Below, piece by piece: positions 1 to 5,507 of a stretch of 7,028 nucleotides of DNA. Made by a program: the position numbers and the translations under genes. Positions within the stretch are counted from its first letter, which is position 1. Each line of letters starts with the position of its first letter. A model generated the notes under the pieces. That model had not been told where the DNA came from, made no database searches, and worked only from the letters and a program-made list of their open reading frames with translations. The DNA comes from CALWRM01 sp050309765 (GTDB taxonomy: Bacteria; Bacillota; Clostridia; Christensenellales; UBA1750), in NCBI GenBank assembly GCA_050309765.1, contig JBNRMU010000107.1:1-7028 (forward strand), written 5' to 3'.

Positions 1-7
1 CCCTCAT

Positions 8-69
8 TTAGCCCATTTGTTAACTATAAAGGCCCGAAAAACGGCGGTTAGCCCTTCGTTAACTATAAA
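8..69. repeat. Two-copy direct repeat downstream of rpsI
   Basis: Positions 8-30 and 48-69 are near-identical copies, about 40 bases apart. Each begins TTAGCCC, continues with a short variable bit (ATTT in the first, TTC in the second) and ends GTTAACTATAAA. The 12-base right part contains the palindrome GTTAAC. The repeat lies beyond the rpsI terminator in non-coding DNA. I see no -35 box at the right distance from the TATAAA or TATAGT-like ends on either strand, so I do not call them promoters. Function is unknown; a tandem protein-binding site or a small dispersed repeat are both possible. Confidence 0.6.
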
Positions 70-121
70 AAATCGGTCGAAAACCATGGAACGCCATGAA
101 AAACCATCAAAGCTATTCGGG

Positions 122-162
122 AAAGAAAAAACCCTGGAACCGTTGAAATTCCAGGGTTTTTC
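122..162 (-). terminator. Intrinsic terminator of rplM-rpsI
   Basis: The arms at 127-139 and 149-161 are perfect complements (13 bp, core CCCTGGAA / TTCCAGGG) around a 9-base loop. Read on the minus strand the stem is followed by a T-rich tract (GTTTTTTCTTT). It begins about 20 bases after the rpsI stop codon, so it ends the ribosomal protein operon. The flanking T/A runs also allow weak termination from the other side. Confidence 0.92.
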
Positions 163-180
163 GAGTATTCTCGAGTTAGA

Positions 181-573
181 TCAGCGCTTGCTGAACTGCG
201 GAGCACGACGTGCAGCCTTGAGGCCGTACTTTTTGCGCTCCTTCATGCGGGGATCGCGGGTCAGGAAGCCGGCCTGCTTGAGGGCGGGACGTAGTTCGGC
301 GTCGGCCTTGCACAGGGCGCGGGCAATGCCGTGGCGGATGGCGCCGGCCTGACCGGAGGTGCCGCCGCCGTAGACGTTGACGAGAACGTCGAAACGGCCG
401 CTGGTCTCGGTAAGGTTGAGGGGCTGACGCACGGTCATCTTCAGGGTTTCCAGACCAAAGTAATTGTCGATATCGCGGCGGTTGATCACGATCTTGCCCT
501 CACCGGGAACAAGACGAACGCGCGCGATGGAAGACTTTCTGCGGCCAACGGCCTGATACGTAAGAGCTGCCAT
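181..573 (-). CDS. rpsI: 30S ribosomal protein S9
   Basis: This 130-residue protein is ribosomal protein S9 (uS9), a component of the small subunit head whose C-terminal tail reaches the P-site tRNA. The sequence has the S9 features: an N-terminal YQAVGRRKSSIARVRL segment, a central GGGTSGQAGAIRHGIARAL segment (about residues 69-87), and a basic C-terminus ending RRAPQFSKR. Length is normal for the family. The ATG start is supported by AAGGAGG at 583-589, 9 bases upstream. It follows rplM after a 21-base gap with no terminator between, so the two are one transcript. Nothing is truncated or unusual. Confidence 0.98.
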   Translation of the reverse strand: MAALTYQAVGRRKSSIARVRLVPGEGKIVINRRDIDNYFGLETLKMTVRQPLNLTETSGRFDVLVNVYGGGTSGQAGAIRHGIARALCKADAELRPALKQAGFLTRDPRMKERKKYGLKAARRAPQFSKR

Positions 574-594
574 TTGTTTGTTCCTCCTTCCCGA

Positions 595-1029
595 TTACTT
601 CTGAAGCGTGAGCGCTTCGGGCTTCTGGGCCTGCTGCTCATGCTCGCCGCCCTTGTACACGCGAAGCTTTTTGATCATCTTGCGGCCAAGGGAGTTGTGG
701 GGCAGCATGCCACGGATGGCTTCGGTCACGACGAAATCGGACTTTTTGGCCATCAGGTCGCGGTAGGGGGTTTCCTTGATGCCGCCGACATAACCGGAAT
801 GATGGTAATACTTTTTCTGATCCAGCTTGGCGCCGGTCAGGATCACTTTGTCGGAGTTGAGGATGATGACATGGTCGCCCGTATCCACATGGGGGGTGAA
901 GGTGGGCTTATTCTTGCCGCGCAGGATGGCTGCCACCTGGCTGGCCAGACGTCCCAGTACCATGCCCGAAGCATCGATCACATACCATTTTCTCTCGATG
1001 GTTTCGGCCTTAGCCATGAACGTTTTCAC
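595..1029 (-). CDS. rplM: 50S ribosomal protein L13
   Basis: This 144-residue protein is ribosomal protein L13 (uL13), an early-assembly protein of the large subunit. Family landmarks are ERKWYVIDASGMVLGRLAS near the N-terminus (residues 12-30), the GDHVIILNSDKV segment, the KKYYHHSGYVGG segment, and RGMLPHNSLGRKMIKKLRVYKG near residues 106-127. The start is a GTG at 1029, giving MKTFMAKAETIERKWY, which matches the usual length of L13 proteins. GGAGG sits 10 bases upstream. An ATG four codons in (MAKAET) is possible but would lie further from the binding site. In several bacteria L13 controls its own operon through the mRNA leader; the leader here is structured (see 1030-1184). Confidence 0.98.
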   Translation of the reverse strand: MKTFMAKAETIERKWYVIDASGMVLGRLASQVAAILRGKNKPTFTPHVDTGDHVIILNSDKVILTGAKLDQKKYYHHSGYVGGIKETPYRDLMAKKSDFVVTEAIRGMLPHNSLGRKMIKKLRVYKGGEHEQQAQKPEALTLQK

Positions 1030-1184
1030 TTAAACGATTCCTCCAATGCTTTTGCGGCAGTTAAGCCGCACGCAGATCCGCAATGGACGGATCCTTAGTT
1101 TGAATTTGTTCTCCTGCGCTCGGTGGTCAGGCGCCGCAGGCTGTCGTCTGGGACGACCGGGGCTAATGGTCATCTTGTCACGCA
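1030..1184 (-). promoter_or_regulatory. Structured 5' leader of rplM-rpsI (possible L13 autoregulatory leader)
   Basis: If transcription starts about 7 bases after the -10 box, the leader is about 155 nt. It contains four short perfect stems in order: 1157-1143 (GTCGTC, 3-base loop, GACGAC), 1140-1113 (CCTGCG ... CGCAGG, 16-base loop), 1093-1075 (GATCCG, 7-base loop, CGGATC) and 1070-1053 (TGCGGC, 6-base loop, GCCGCA). The last stem is 8 bases before the ribosome binding site. There is no T-tract after any stem, so an attenuator terminator is not evident; control of translation initiation would fit better. L13 leader autoregulation is known in other bacteria, including a described Bacillus leader, but I cannot confirm from the sequence alone that this one belongs to that family. 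Confidence 0.55.
1040..1044 (-). promoter_or_regulatory. Ribosome binding site fixing the GTG start of rplM
   Basis: GGAGG on the minus strand lies 10 bases before the GTG at 1029. The next in-frame ATG is 12 bases further downstream, too far for this site, so the GTG start is preferred. It follows the last leader hairpin (1053-1070) by 8 bases. Confidence 0.8.
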
Positions 1185-1190
1185 AAGATA

Positions 1191-1219
1191 ATTGTATGAC
1201 CGTTTGCAATATCTGTCAA
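1191..1219 (-). promoter_or_regulatory. Sigma-A type promoter for rplM-rpsI
   Basis: On the minus strand the -35 box is TTGACA (1219-1214, perfect match) and the -10 box TACAAT (1196-1191, five of six), separated by 17 bases. It lies 39 bases after the truA stop codon. It is the best-matching promoter in the window, as expected for ribosomal protein genes. Confidence 0.9.
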
Positions 1220-1257
1220 GATGGAATCAGGTTAAATTCCGCGAAAACAGGGCTTTT

Positions 1258-2034
1258 TTACGGAAGAAATATGCCCGGATCGCCGGAAGGCATTTCGTTG
1301 TAGTATACGCGTGCAAGGATCAGCCCGCAGGCCGGCGCCGTGACGCCCAGGCGCAGCCGGTCGCCGGTCTCATAGGCGAGGGGAATGTCGCTTATCTCGC
1401 GCTTGTGCAAGCCAACTTCGATCAGTGTGCCGGCCATGATGCGCACCATGTTGTATAAAAAACCGGTGCCGCTTACGGTGAAGCGCACTTCGTCGCCGCG
1501 CTTCTCCACGGATGAAAAGAGCATTTTGCGCACGAAGGTCTTGGAGGAGCCGCCGGCGGCCATGAAGGCGCGGAAGTCGTGCTCGCCCGTGAACAGGGCA
1601 GCCGCCTCCTGCATGGCGGGGATATCCAGCGGCAGGGGCACATGGGCGTGCGTGCAGCGCTGGAGCGCCCCGTGGTGGGGACGGTTCAGGATGCGGTAGA
1701 TGTAGCATTTGCCCGCCGCATCGAAACGGGCGTGGAAATCCGGTGCACATTCCTCGGAAAGAATGACGCGGATATCCGCGGGAAGCATGGTGTTGAGCGC
1801 AAAGCTGAACTTGTCGCCCGGGATGCGCGTTGCAGTATCAAAGTGTGCCACCTGGCCCAGGGCATGCACGCCGGCGTCGGTGCGGGAAGCGCCGGTGACG
1901 CGGATGGGTTCGCCCGTCAGGCGCAGGAGCGCCTTTTCCAGTTCCCCCTGGATGGAGGGACCGTTTTGCTGCAGCTGCCAGCCGCTGTATGCGCTGCCGT
2001 CGTATTCGACGGTCAATCGGATGCGCCGCGTCAC
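1258..2034 (-). CDS. truA: tRNA pseudouridine(38-40) synthase TruA
   Basis: TruA converts uridines at tRNA positions 38-40 to pseudouridine. The 258-residue protein starts TRRIRLTVEYDGSAYSGWQ, carries the catalytic motif GASRTDAGVHALGQ with the nucleophile Asp at about residue 53, and ends with the usual FLYNMVRIMAGTLIEVG segment (about residues 206-222). Length fits the family. The start chosen is a GTG whose first base pair overlaps the ecfT stop (GTGA, 4-base overlap), with GGAG 8 bases upstream at 2043-2046. A start at 2091 would add 19 residues translated from inside ecfT with no family resemblance. The gene is last in the ecfA1-ecfA2-ecfT-truA overlap chain. I see no strong intrinsic terminator after its stop, so some read-through into rplM is likely. 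Confidence 0.96.
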   Translation of the reverse strand: MTRRIRLTVEYDGSAYSGWQLQQNGPSIQGELEKALLRLTGEPIRVTGASRTDAGVHALGQVAHFDTATRIPGDKFSFALNTMLPADIRVILSEECAPDFHARFDAAGKCYIYRILNRPHHGALQRCTHAHVPLPLDIPAMQEAAALFTGEHDFRAFMAAGGSSKTFVRKMLFSSVEKRGDEVRFTVSGTGFLYNMVRIMAGTLIEVGLHKREISDIPLAYETGDRLRLGVTAPACGLILARVYYNEMPSGDPGIFLP

Positions 2035-2831
2035 AGGAAGCGCTCCGAGACGATCAGCCCGACCAACAGCGCCATGCACAGGCAGGCCCAAAGGTCGATG
2101 GGGCCGGCTTTGAGTATCTTCATGCGCGTGCGGCCGGCGCCGCCGTGGTAGCAGCGCGCCTCCATGGCAACGGCCAGGTCGTCCGCCCGGCGGAAGGCGC
2201 TGACGAACAGCGGCACCAGCAGGGGGACCATGGACTTGGCCCGCTGCAGCAGGCTGCCGGTGTCAAAATCGGCGCCGCGCGCGGACTGCGCCTTCATGAT
2301 CTTGTCCGTTTCCTCCAGGAGGGTCGGGATGAAGCGCAGGGCGATGGTCATCATCATGGACATCTCATGCACGGGGAAGTGCAGGTATTTAAGGGGTTTC
2401 ATGACCCGTTCCAGCGCATCTGTCAGGGCGATGGGGGAGGTGGTGAAGGTGAGCAGGGAGGTGCCCAGGATCAAAAACACCAGGCGCAGGGACATGAATA
2501 CGGCATACAGCAGGCTTTCTTTGGTGAGACGGAAGATCCACCAGGAGAAAAGCAGCGTATCACCGCGGACAAAAAACAGGTTGAGCACGAAGGTGAACAG
2601 CACGATGAACAGGATGGGCTTGACGCTTTTCAGGAGCAGCATCGGCCGTATCCTGGACAGAAGGGTCACCAGCAGCAAAAAAGCAAACAGCGCAAGGTAG
2701 CCGAAAAAGCCGCGCACCAGGAAGATGGCGACGATGTACACAAGCGTCAGCAGAAGCTTTACGCGCGGATCGAGGCGATGGATGACGGAAGTGCCGGGGA
2801 AATACTGGCCAAGGCTGATGTCGCCTAGCAT
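2031..2831 (-). CDS. ecfT: ECF transporter transmembrane component EcfT
   Basis: EcfT is the membrane scaffold of energy-coupling factor importers. It links the two ATPases to a separate substrate-binding S protein. The 266-residue protein begins near GQYFPGTSVIHRLDPRVKLLL, the typical EcfT N-terminus. Hydrophobic stretches at about 25-58, 72-88, 107-127 and 245-262 are membrane segments. Two coupling-helix motifs are visible: ARG at 184-186 (KAQSARGADF) and ARC at 225-227 (AVAMEARCYHGG), the short motifs that contact the ATPases. The ATG at 2831 is chosen because AAGGAGG lies 7 bases upstream (2839-2845). The longer reading to 2936 would add 35 residues taken from the ecfA2 coding region and unlike EcfT. 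It overlaps ecfA2 by 7 bases and truA by 4. Confidence 0.95.
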   Translation of the reverse strand: MLGDISLGQYFPGTSVIHRLDPRVKLLLTLVYIVAIFLVRGFFGYLALFAFLLLVTLLSRIRPMLLLKSVKPILFIVLFTFVLNLFFVRGDTLLFSWWIFRLTKESLLYAVFMSLRLVFLILGTSLLTFTTSPIALTDALERVMKPLKYLHFPVHEMSMMMTIALRFIPTLLEETDKIMKAQSARGADFDTGSLLQRAKSMVPLLVPLFVSAFRRADDLAVAMEARCYHGGAGRTRMKILKAGPIDLWACLCMALLVGLIVSERFL

Positions 2832-3685
2832 GCGGATCCCTCCTTTTTCAGAAGGCGGAGGAGCGCCTGCTCCATTTCCGGAAGCCGGCAGATGCCGTCG
2901 GGCAGGTCGAAGCCCCTTTGGCGCAGGGCAGTGCACAGCTTGGTGACCTCGGGCACGTCGAGCCCCATGGCGGAAAGCTCCTCCTGGTGGGAAAAGACCT
3001 GCCGCGGGTCGCCTTCAAGGGCCAGCGTGCCGTGGTTCATCACCAGGATGCGGGTGGCGTATCTTGCCACGTCGTCCATGGAGTGGGACACCATGACGAT
3101 GGTGCGCCCGTCCTCGTGCCAGCGTTTGACCAGCGCGAGGATCTCCTCGCGGCCGATGGGGTCGAGGCCCGCCGTAGGCTCATCCAGCACGAGCACGTTG
3201 GGCTCCATGGCCAGCACGCCGGCCATGGCAACGCGGCGCTTCTGTCCGCCGGAAAGGTCGAAGGGGGACTTTTTCAGGCAGCTCAGGGGCATGCCGACGG
3301 AAAGGATGGCATTGTGCACGCGGCGGTCGATCTCCTCCTGGTCAAGGCCCAGGTTCTTCGGGCCAAAGCCCACGTCCTTTTCCACCGTTTCCTCAAATAA
3401 CTGATATTCCGGATACTGGAACACGAGGCCCACGCGGCGGCGGACCTCCTTGAGCGGGGTGGATTTATCGGAAAGATTCATCCCGTCCACGACCACGGTG
3501 CCGGAGTCGGCCTTGATGAGGCCGTTCAAATGCTGGATCAGTGTGGATTTTCCGCTGCCCGTGTGGCCGATCACGCCGATGAATTCGCCGTCTGTAATCT
3601 CAAAGCTCACGTCCTTGAGCGCTATGGACATAAGCGGCGTTCCGGCCATGTAGGTATGGCTTAAGTCCTTTACAACAAGGGGCAT
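2825..3685 (-). CDS. ecfA2: ECF transporter ATPase EcfA2
   Basis: This is one of two ABC ATPases that power ECF-type micronutrient import from the cytoplasmic face. The 286-residue protein has Walker A GHTGSGKST at 40-48, Q-loop glutamine 90 in the context FQYPEYQLF, signature LSGGQ at 144-148, Walker B VLVLDEP at 164-170 followed by TAGLDP, and switch histidine 201. The Q-loop context and the TAGLDP ending are typical of the EcfA2 (CbiO2-like) partner. A C-terminal extension of about 70 residues follows the ATPase core, as in other EcfA proteins. The ATG at 3685 overlaps the end of ecfA1 by 16 bases and has only a weak upstream purine stretch, so translation probably relies on coupling to ecfA1. 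All catalytic residues are present. Confidence 0.96.
   Translation of the reverse strand: MPLVVKDLSHTYMAGTPLMSIALKDVSFEITDGEFIGVIGHTGSGKSTLIQHLNGLIKADSGTVVVDGMNLSDKSTPLKEVRRRVGLVFQYPEYQLFEETVEKDVGFGPKNLGLDQEEIDRRVHNAILSVGMPLSCLKKSPFDLSGGQKRRVAMAGVLAMEPNVLVLDEPTAGLDPIGREEILALVKRWHEDGRTIVMVSHSMDDVARYATRILVMNHGTLALEGDPRQVFSHQEELSAMGLDVPEVTKLCTALRQRGFDLPDGICRLPEMEQALLRLLKKEGSAC
2839..2845 (-). promoter_or_regulatory. Ribosome binding site fixing the ecfT start
   Basis: A full AAGGAGG on the minus strand lies inside the last codons of ecfA2 and 7 bases before the ATG at 2831. It selects this ATG over the upstream in-frame start at 2936. Confidence 0.85.
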
Positions 3686-4497
3686 AATGCGTTCACCATC
3701 TCTTCTACGGTCATGATGGAGGGAGGCAGCTGCACGCCCGCGCCGCGCAGAAAGTCGTTGAGCTCGGCCATGGGCGGCGATTCCAGGCCCAGGTCGCGCA
3801 TGTGGCGGGTATCTGCAAACAATTCGCGCGGGGGGGCTAGCTGCACCAGGCGGCCGTCCTCCAGCACCGCCACGCGGTCGGCCAGCAACGCCTCCTGCAT
3901 GAAGTGCGTAACATGCACCACGGTGATGCCCTGGTTATTGTGCAGATCAAGCACGGTCTGCATCACCTCGCGCCGACCGGAGGGATCGAGCATGGCGGTG
4001 GGTTCATCCATCAAAAGGACGCTGGGCTGCATGGCGAGGATGCCGGCGATGGCGATGCGCTGCTTCTGTCCGCCGGACAGCATGTGCGGCGCGGATTGGG
4101 CATGATCCAGCATGCCCACCTGTTCCAGGGCCTTTTTTACGCGGCTCTGGATCTCCAGCGGCTCCACGCCCAGGTTCTCCAGGCCAAAGGCCACATCCTC
4201 TTCCACCACGTTGGCCACCAGTTGGTTATCGGGATTTTGGAACACCATGCCGACCTGCCTGCGGATATCCCAGATGTGTTCTTCATCGGCTGTGTCCATG
4301 TCCAGAACGCGGACGGAGCCCTCGCTGGGCGTAAACAGGCCGTTCAACAGCTTGATCAAGGTGGACTTGCCGGAGCCGTTGCGCCCCACGATCGAGAGCC
4401 ACTCGCCCCGTTTGATCTGAAGCGAAATGCCCTTGATGGTCTCGGCATCGTGATCCTCATAGCTGAAGTGCACGTTGTTTGCCACAATGATGTCCAT
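3670..4497 (-). CDS. ecfA1: ECF transporter ATPase EcfA1
   Basis: This is the other ECF ATPase, forming a heterodimer with EcfA2 under EcfT. The 275-residue protein shows Walker A GRNGSGKST at 38-46, Q-loop glutamine 87 in FQNPDNQLV, signature LSGGQ at 140-144, Walker B VLLMDEP at 160-166 followed by TAMLDP, and switch histidine 198. The FQNPDNQ context and TAMLDP are characteristic of EcfA1. The start is placed at the ATG giving MDIIVANNVHFSYED; GGGAGGG lies 11 bases upstream at 4509-4515, a rather long spacing. The upstream in-frame ATG at 4587 would add 30 residues, lies upstream of the predicted promoter and has no family resemblance. First gene of the ecf-truA unit, preceded by its own promoter. 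In Bacillus this gene follows rplQ; here a MarR gene stands in that place. Confidence 0.95.
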   Translation of the reverse strand: MDIIVANNVHFSYEDHDAETIKGISLQIKRGEWLSIVGRNGSGKSTLIKLLNGLFTPSEGSVRVLDMDTADEEHIWDIRRQVGMVFQNPDNQLVANVVEEDVAFGLENLGVEPLEIQSRVKKALEQVGMLDHAQSAPHMLSGGQKQRIAIAGILAMQPSVLLMDEPTAMLDPSGRREVMQTVLDLHNNQGITVVHVTHFMQEALLADRVAVLEDGRLVQLAPPRELFADTRHMRDLGLESPPMAELNDFLRGAGVQLPPSIMTVEEMVNALCPLL

Positions 4498-4530
4498 GCG
4501 CGTATCGTCCCTCCCTGGTCTGATCAATGC

Positions 4531-4559
4531 ATAATACCACGCTTTCGGGTGTAAGTTAA
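4531..4559 (-). promoter_or_regulatory. Predicted promoter of ecfA1-ecfA2-ecfT-truA
   Basis: On the minus strand TTAACT (4559-4554, four of six to the -35 consensus) and TATTAT (4536-4531, five of six to the -10) are spaced exactly 17 bases apart. Transcription would begin near 4524, about 25 bases before the ecfA1 ATG. It lies after the marR terminator, so the ecf unit has its own start. Confidence 0.65.
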
Positions 4560-4589
4560 AGCGCAAAAGGGTAAAAAATGCGCGCACAA

Positions 4590-4627
4590 CATAAAAAGAA
4601 AACGCCGGTCCGGATGCCGGCGTTTTT
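4590..4627 (-). terminator. Intrinsic terminator of the marR-type gene
   Basis: Arms at 4599-4608 and 4617-4626 are perfect complements (10 bp, AAAACGCCGG / CCGGCGTTTT) around an 8-base loop. On the minus strand the stem is followed by TTTTCTTTTT. It starts about 18 bases after the marR stop. Confidence 0.9.
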
Positions 4628-4644
4628 GAATCGGAGCCTTTGTT

Positions 4645-5106
4645 TTATTCCACCTGGTTCAGGATGCGCACGATGGATTGCAGGGAACGCTCCAGCTCGT
4701 AGAAATCCTTATCGGGAATCGTGCCCACCCACTGCATGGTGTGGTCCACGATGGTGCTCTGGATGGAACGCAGCTGCTGTTCGCCGCCGGGAAGCAGCAC
4801 GATCCAGACTACGCGCCGGTCGCTCTGGTCCCTGCGGCGCTCCACAAAGCCCTCGGCGATGAGTCGGTCCACCAGCGGGGTGATGTTCGGCTTGGCGATA
4901 CCAAGGCGTTGGCTGATTTCGGACACGGTCATCATACCCGCCTCGCCCAGCATGGCGAGCACCTGGATGTGGGACATGGGAACGTTGTGCTCGCTCTGCA
5001 CCATATCCATGCGCAGCAGACGCCTGCGCAAAAGGGGAAGAACATCGAATGTGGTCTTGGCGACAGAGGCGACCATTTCTCTGCTGATGGATTTTCTGCG
5101 CGGCAT
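4645..5106 (-). CDS. MarR-family winged-helix transcriptional regulator
   Basis: The 153-residue protein is a MarR-type DNA-binding regulator, a family that acts as homodimers, mostly repressors released by small ligands or oxidation. The winged helix-turn-helix is clear: MTVSEISQRLGIAKPNITPL (about 59-78) contains the recognition helix, followed by VDRLIAEGFVERRRDQSDRR, where the DQSDRR turn at 93-98 is the MarR wing. Helices before residue 40 and after 110 would form the dimer interface. There is no cysteine, so thiol-based redox sensing is unlikely. ATG at 5106 has GGGAGGGG at 5114-5121. The gene is a single-gene unit with its own promoter and terminator. Its upstream promoter carries a small dyad (5182-5198) that could be its own operator. 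Ligand and targets are unknown. Confidence 0.92.
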   Translation of the reverse strand: MPRRKSISREMVASVAKTTFDVLPLLRRRLLRMDMVQSEHNVPMSHIQVLAMLGEAGMMTVSEISQRLGIAKPNITPLVDRLIAEGFVERRRDQSDRRVVWIVLLPGGEQQLRSIQSTIVDHTMQWVGTIPDKDFYELERSLQSIVRILNQVE

Positions 5107-5132
5107 GGTATTTCCCCTCCCAATTCAGTGCC

Positions 5133-5166
5133 GCGGCGTCCAGGACACAGAGAATAGGAACGCCGC
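5133..5166 (-). other. Hairpin in the marR 5' untranslated region
   Basis: Arms at 5166-5158 and 5141-5133 (GCGGCGTTC / GGACGCCGC on the minus strand) form a 9 bp stem with one G-T pair and a 16-base loop. It lies near the expected 5' end of the marR mRNA, ending 11 bases before the ribosome binding site. No T-tract follows, so it is not a terminator; it may stabilise the message or be incidental. Confidence 0.45.
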
Positions 5167-5177
5167 TTGCAAATATT

Positions 5178-5206
5178 ATTATATTGCATGTAGCAATAAA
5201 TTACAA
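5178..5206 (-). promoter_or_regulatory. Sigma-A type promoter of the marR gene
   Basis: On the minus strand TTGTAA (5206-5201, four of six) and TATAAT (5183-5178, perfect) are 17 bases apart in an AT-rich stretch. Transcription should begin near 5171, giving a leader of about 65 bases. Confidence 0.85.
5182..5198. promoter_or_regulatory. Candidate MarR operator inside the marR promoter
   Basis: TATTGC (5182-5187) and GCAATA (5193-5198) are perfect inverted repeats separated by 5 bases, a 17-base dyad. It sits between the -35 and -10 boxes and overlaps the -10. MarR proteins commonly bind dyads of about this size in their own promoters. A longer nested inverted repeat, ATATTG (5181-5186) with CAATAT (5204-5209), uses the same left arm and spans the -35 box. 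Confidence 0.5.
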
Positions 5207-5452
5207 TATCCGCTTTCTGTTTTTTTGGTGGATTTTGGAGAGATTTTTCAATAAGAATCGAAAAAAAGGGAATTATGAGGGAAGCATTCAGCCAACCCGG
5301 CAGCTGCAAGGCAGCGTTTTTGCTCTGCCTGTGAATAAAAACAGGCGCAAAAACAGTTATCTGCCGGCATGCAGACAGGAAAGTGAGACGGGGATACTTC
5401 CGTCCACACCGGGAAAAGCCGCACGGCAAGGAAAGGAGGAGCTCTCTGGAGA
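5207..5452. other. Intergenic region between the M42 peptidase terminator and the marR promoter
   Basis: About 245 bases without a supportable gene. It is AT-rich near the marR promoter (long T and A runs around 5220-5270) and mixed further on. The only marked structure is a potential branched fold at 5297-5367, listed separately. A strong ribosome-binding-like string, AAAGGAGGA on the plus strand at 5432-5440, has no start codon at the right distance. Confidence 0.6.
5297..5367. other. Potential three-way-junction fold in the intergenic region
   Basis: Outer arms CCGGCAG (5297-5303) and CTGCCGG (5361-5367) are perfect complements and enclose two further hairpins that sit directly side by side. 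The first is GCTGC-AAG-GCAGC (5303-5315). The second is GTTTTTGC (5316-5323) plus GCCTG (5327-5331) pairing with CAGGC (5342-5346) and GCAAAAAC (5347-5354), with a 3-base bulge and a 10-base loop. The fold is possible on either strand. I found no convincing promoter for it, so whether it is transcribed is unknown. Confidence 0.4.
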
Positions 5453-5498
5453 CAGGAAAAAACGAAAGCGGCGAGAAGAGGGGAATCTCTTCGCCGCT
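5453..5498 (-). terminator. Intrinsic terminator of the M42 peptidase operon
   Basis: On the minus strand AGCGGCGA (5498-5491) pairs with TCGCCGCT (5474-5467), with an inner AGAG/CTCT pairing and a 2-base bulge. The stem is followed by TTCGTTTTTT. It starts 9 bases after the peptidase stop codon. Confidence 0.9.
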
Positions 5499-5507
5499 AA
5501 AGGTTCT

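Noticed and set aside
331..1098. Long plus-strand open frame of 255 codons across rpsI and rplM
   Set aside because: It lies opposite two certain ribosomal protein genes, has no recognisable domain, and results from GC-rich codon bias.
1230..1260. Possible terminator after truA
   Set aside because: Only weak 5 bp pairing (GGAAT/ATTCC) is present and no T-tract follows a stem, so it is not called.
4498..4587. Longer N-terminus for ecfA1 starting at 4587
   Set aside because: It would begin upstream of the predicted promoter, lacks a binding site, and the added residues do not fit the family.
5275..5334. Plus-strand 19-codon open frame starting MREAFSQPG
   Set aside because: The purine stretch is too close to the ATG, no plus-strand promoter or downstream plus-strand gene is seen, and it overlaps the folded element; probably chance.
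4932..5429. Minus-strand open frame of 165 codons overlapping the marR gene
   Set aside because: It runs through the marR promoter and leader in another frame, has no binding site, and resembles no protein.
5432..5440. Strong AAAGGAGGA ribosome-binding-like string on the plus strand
   Set aside because: No ATG, GTG or TTG follows at a usable distance with an open frame.
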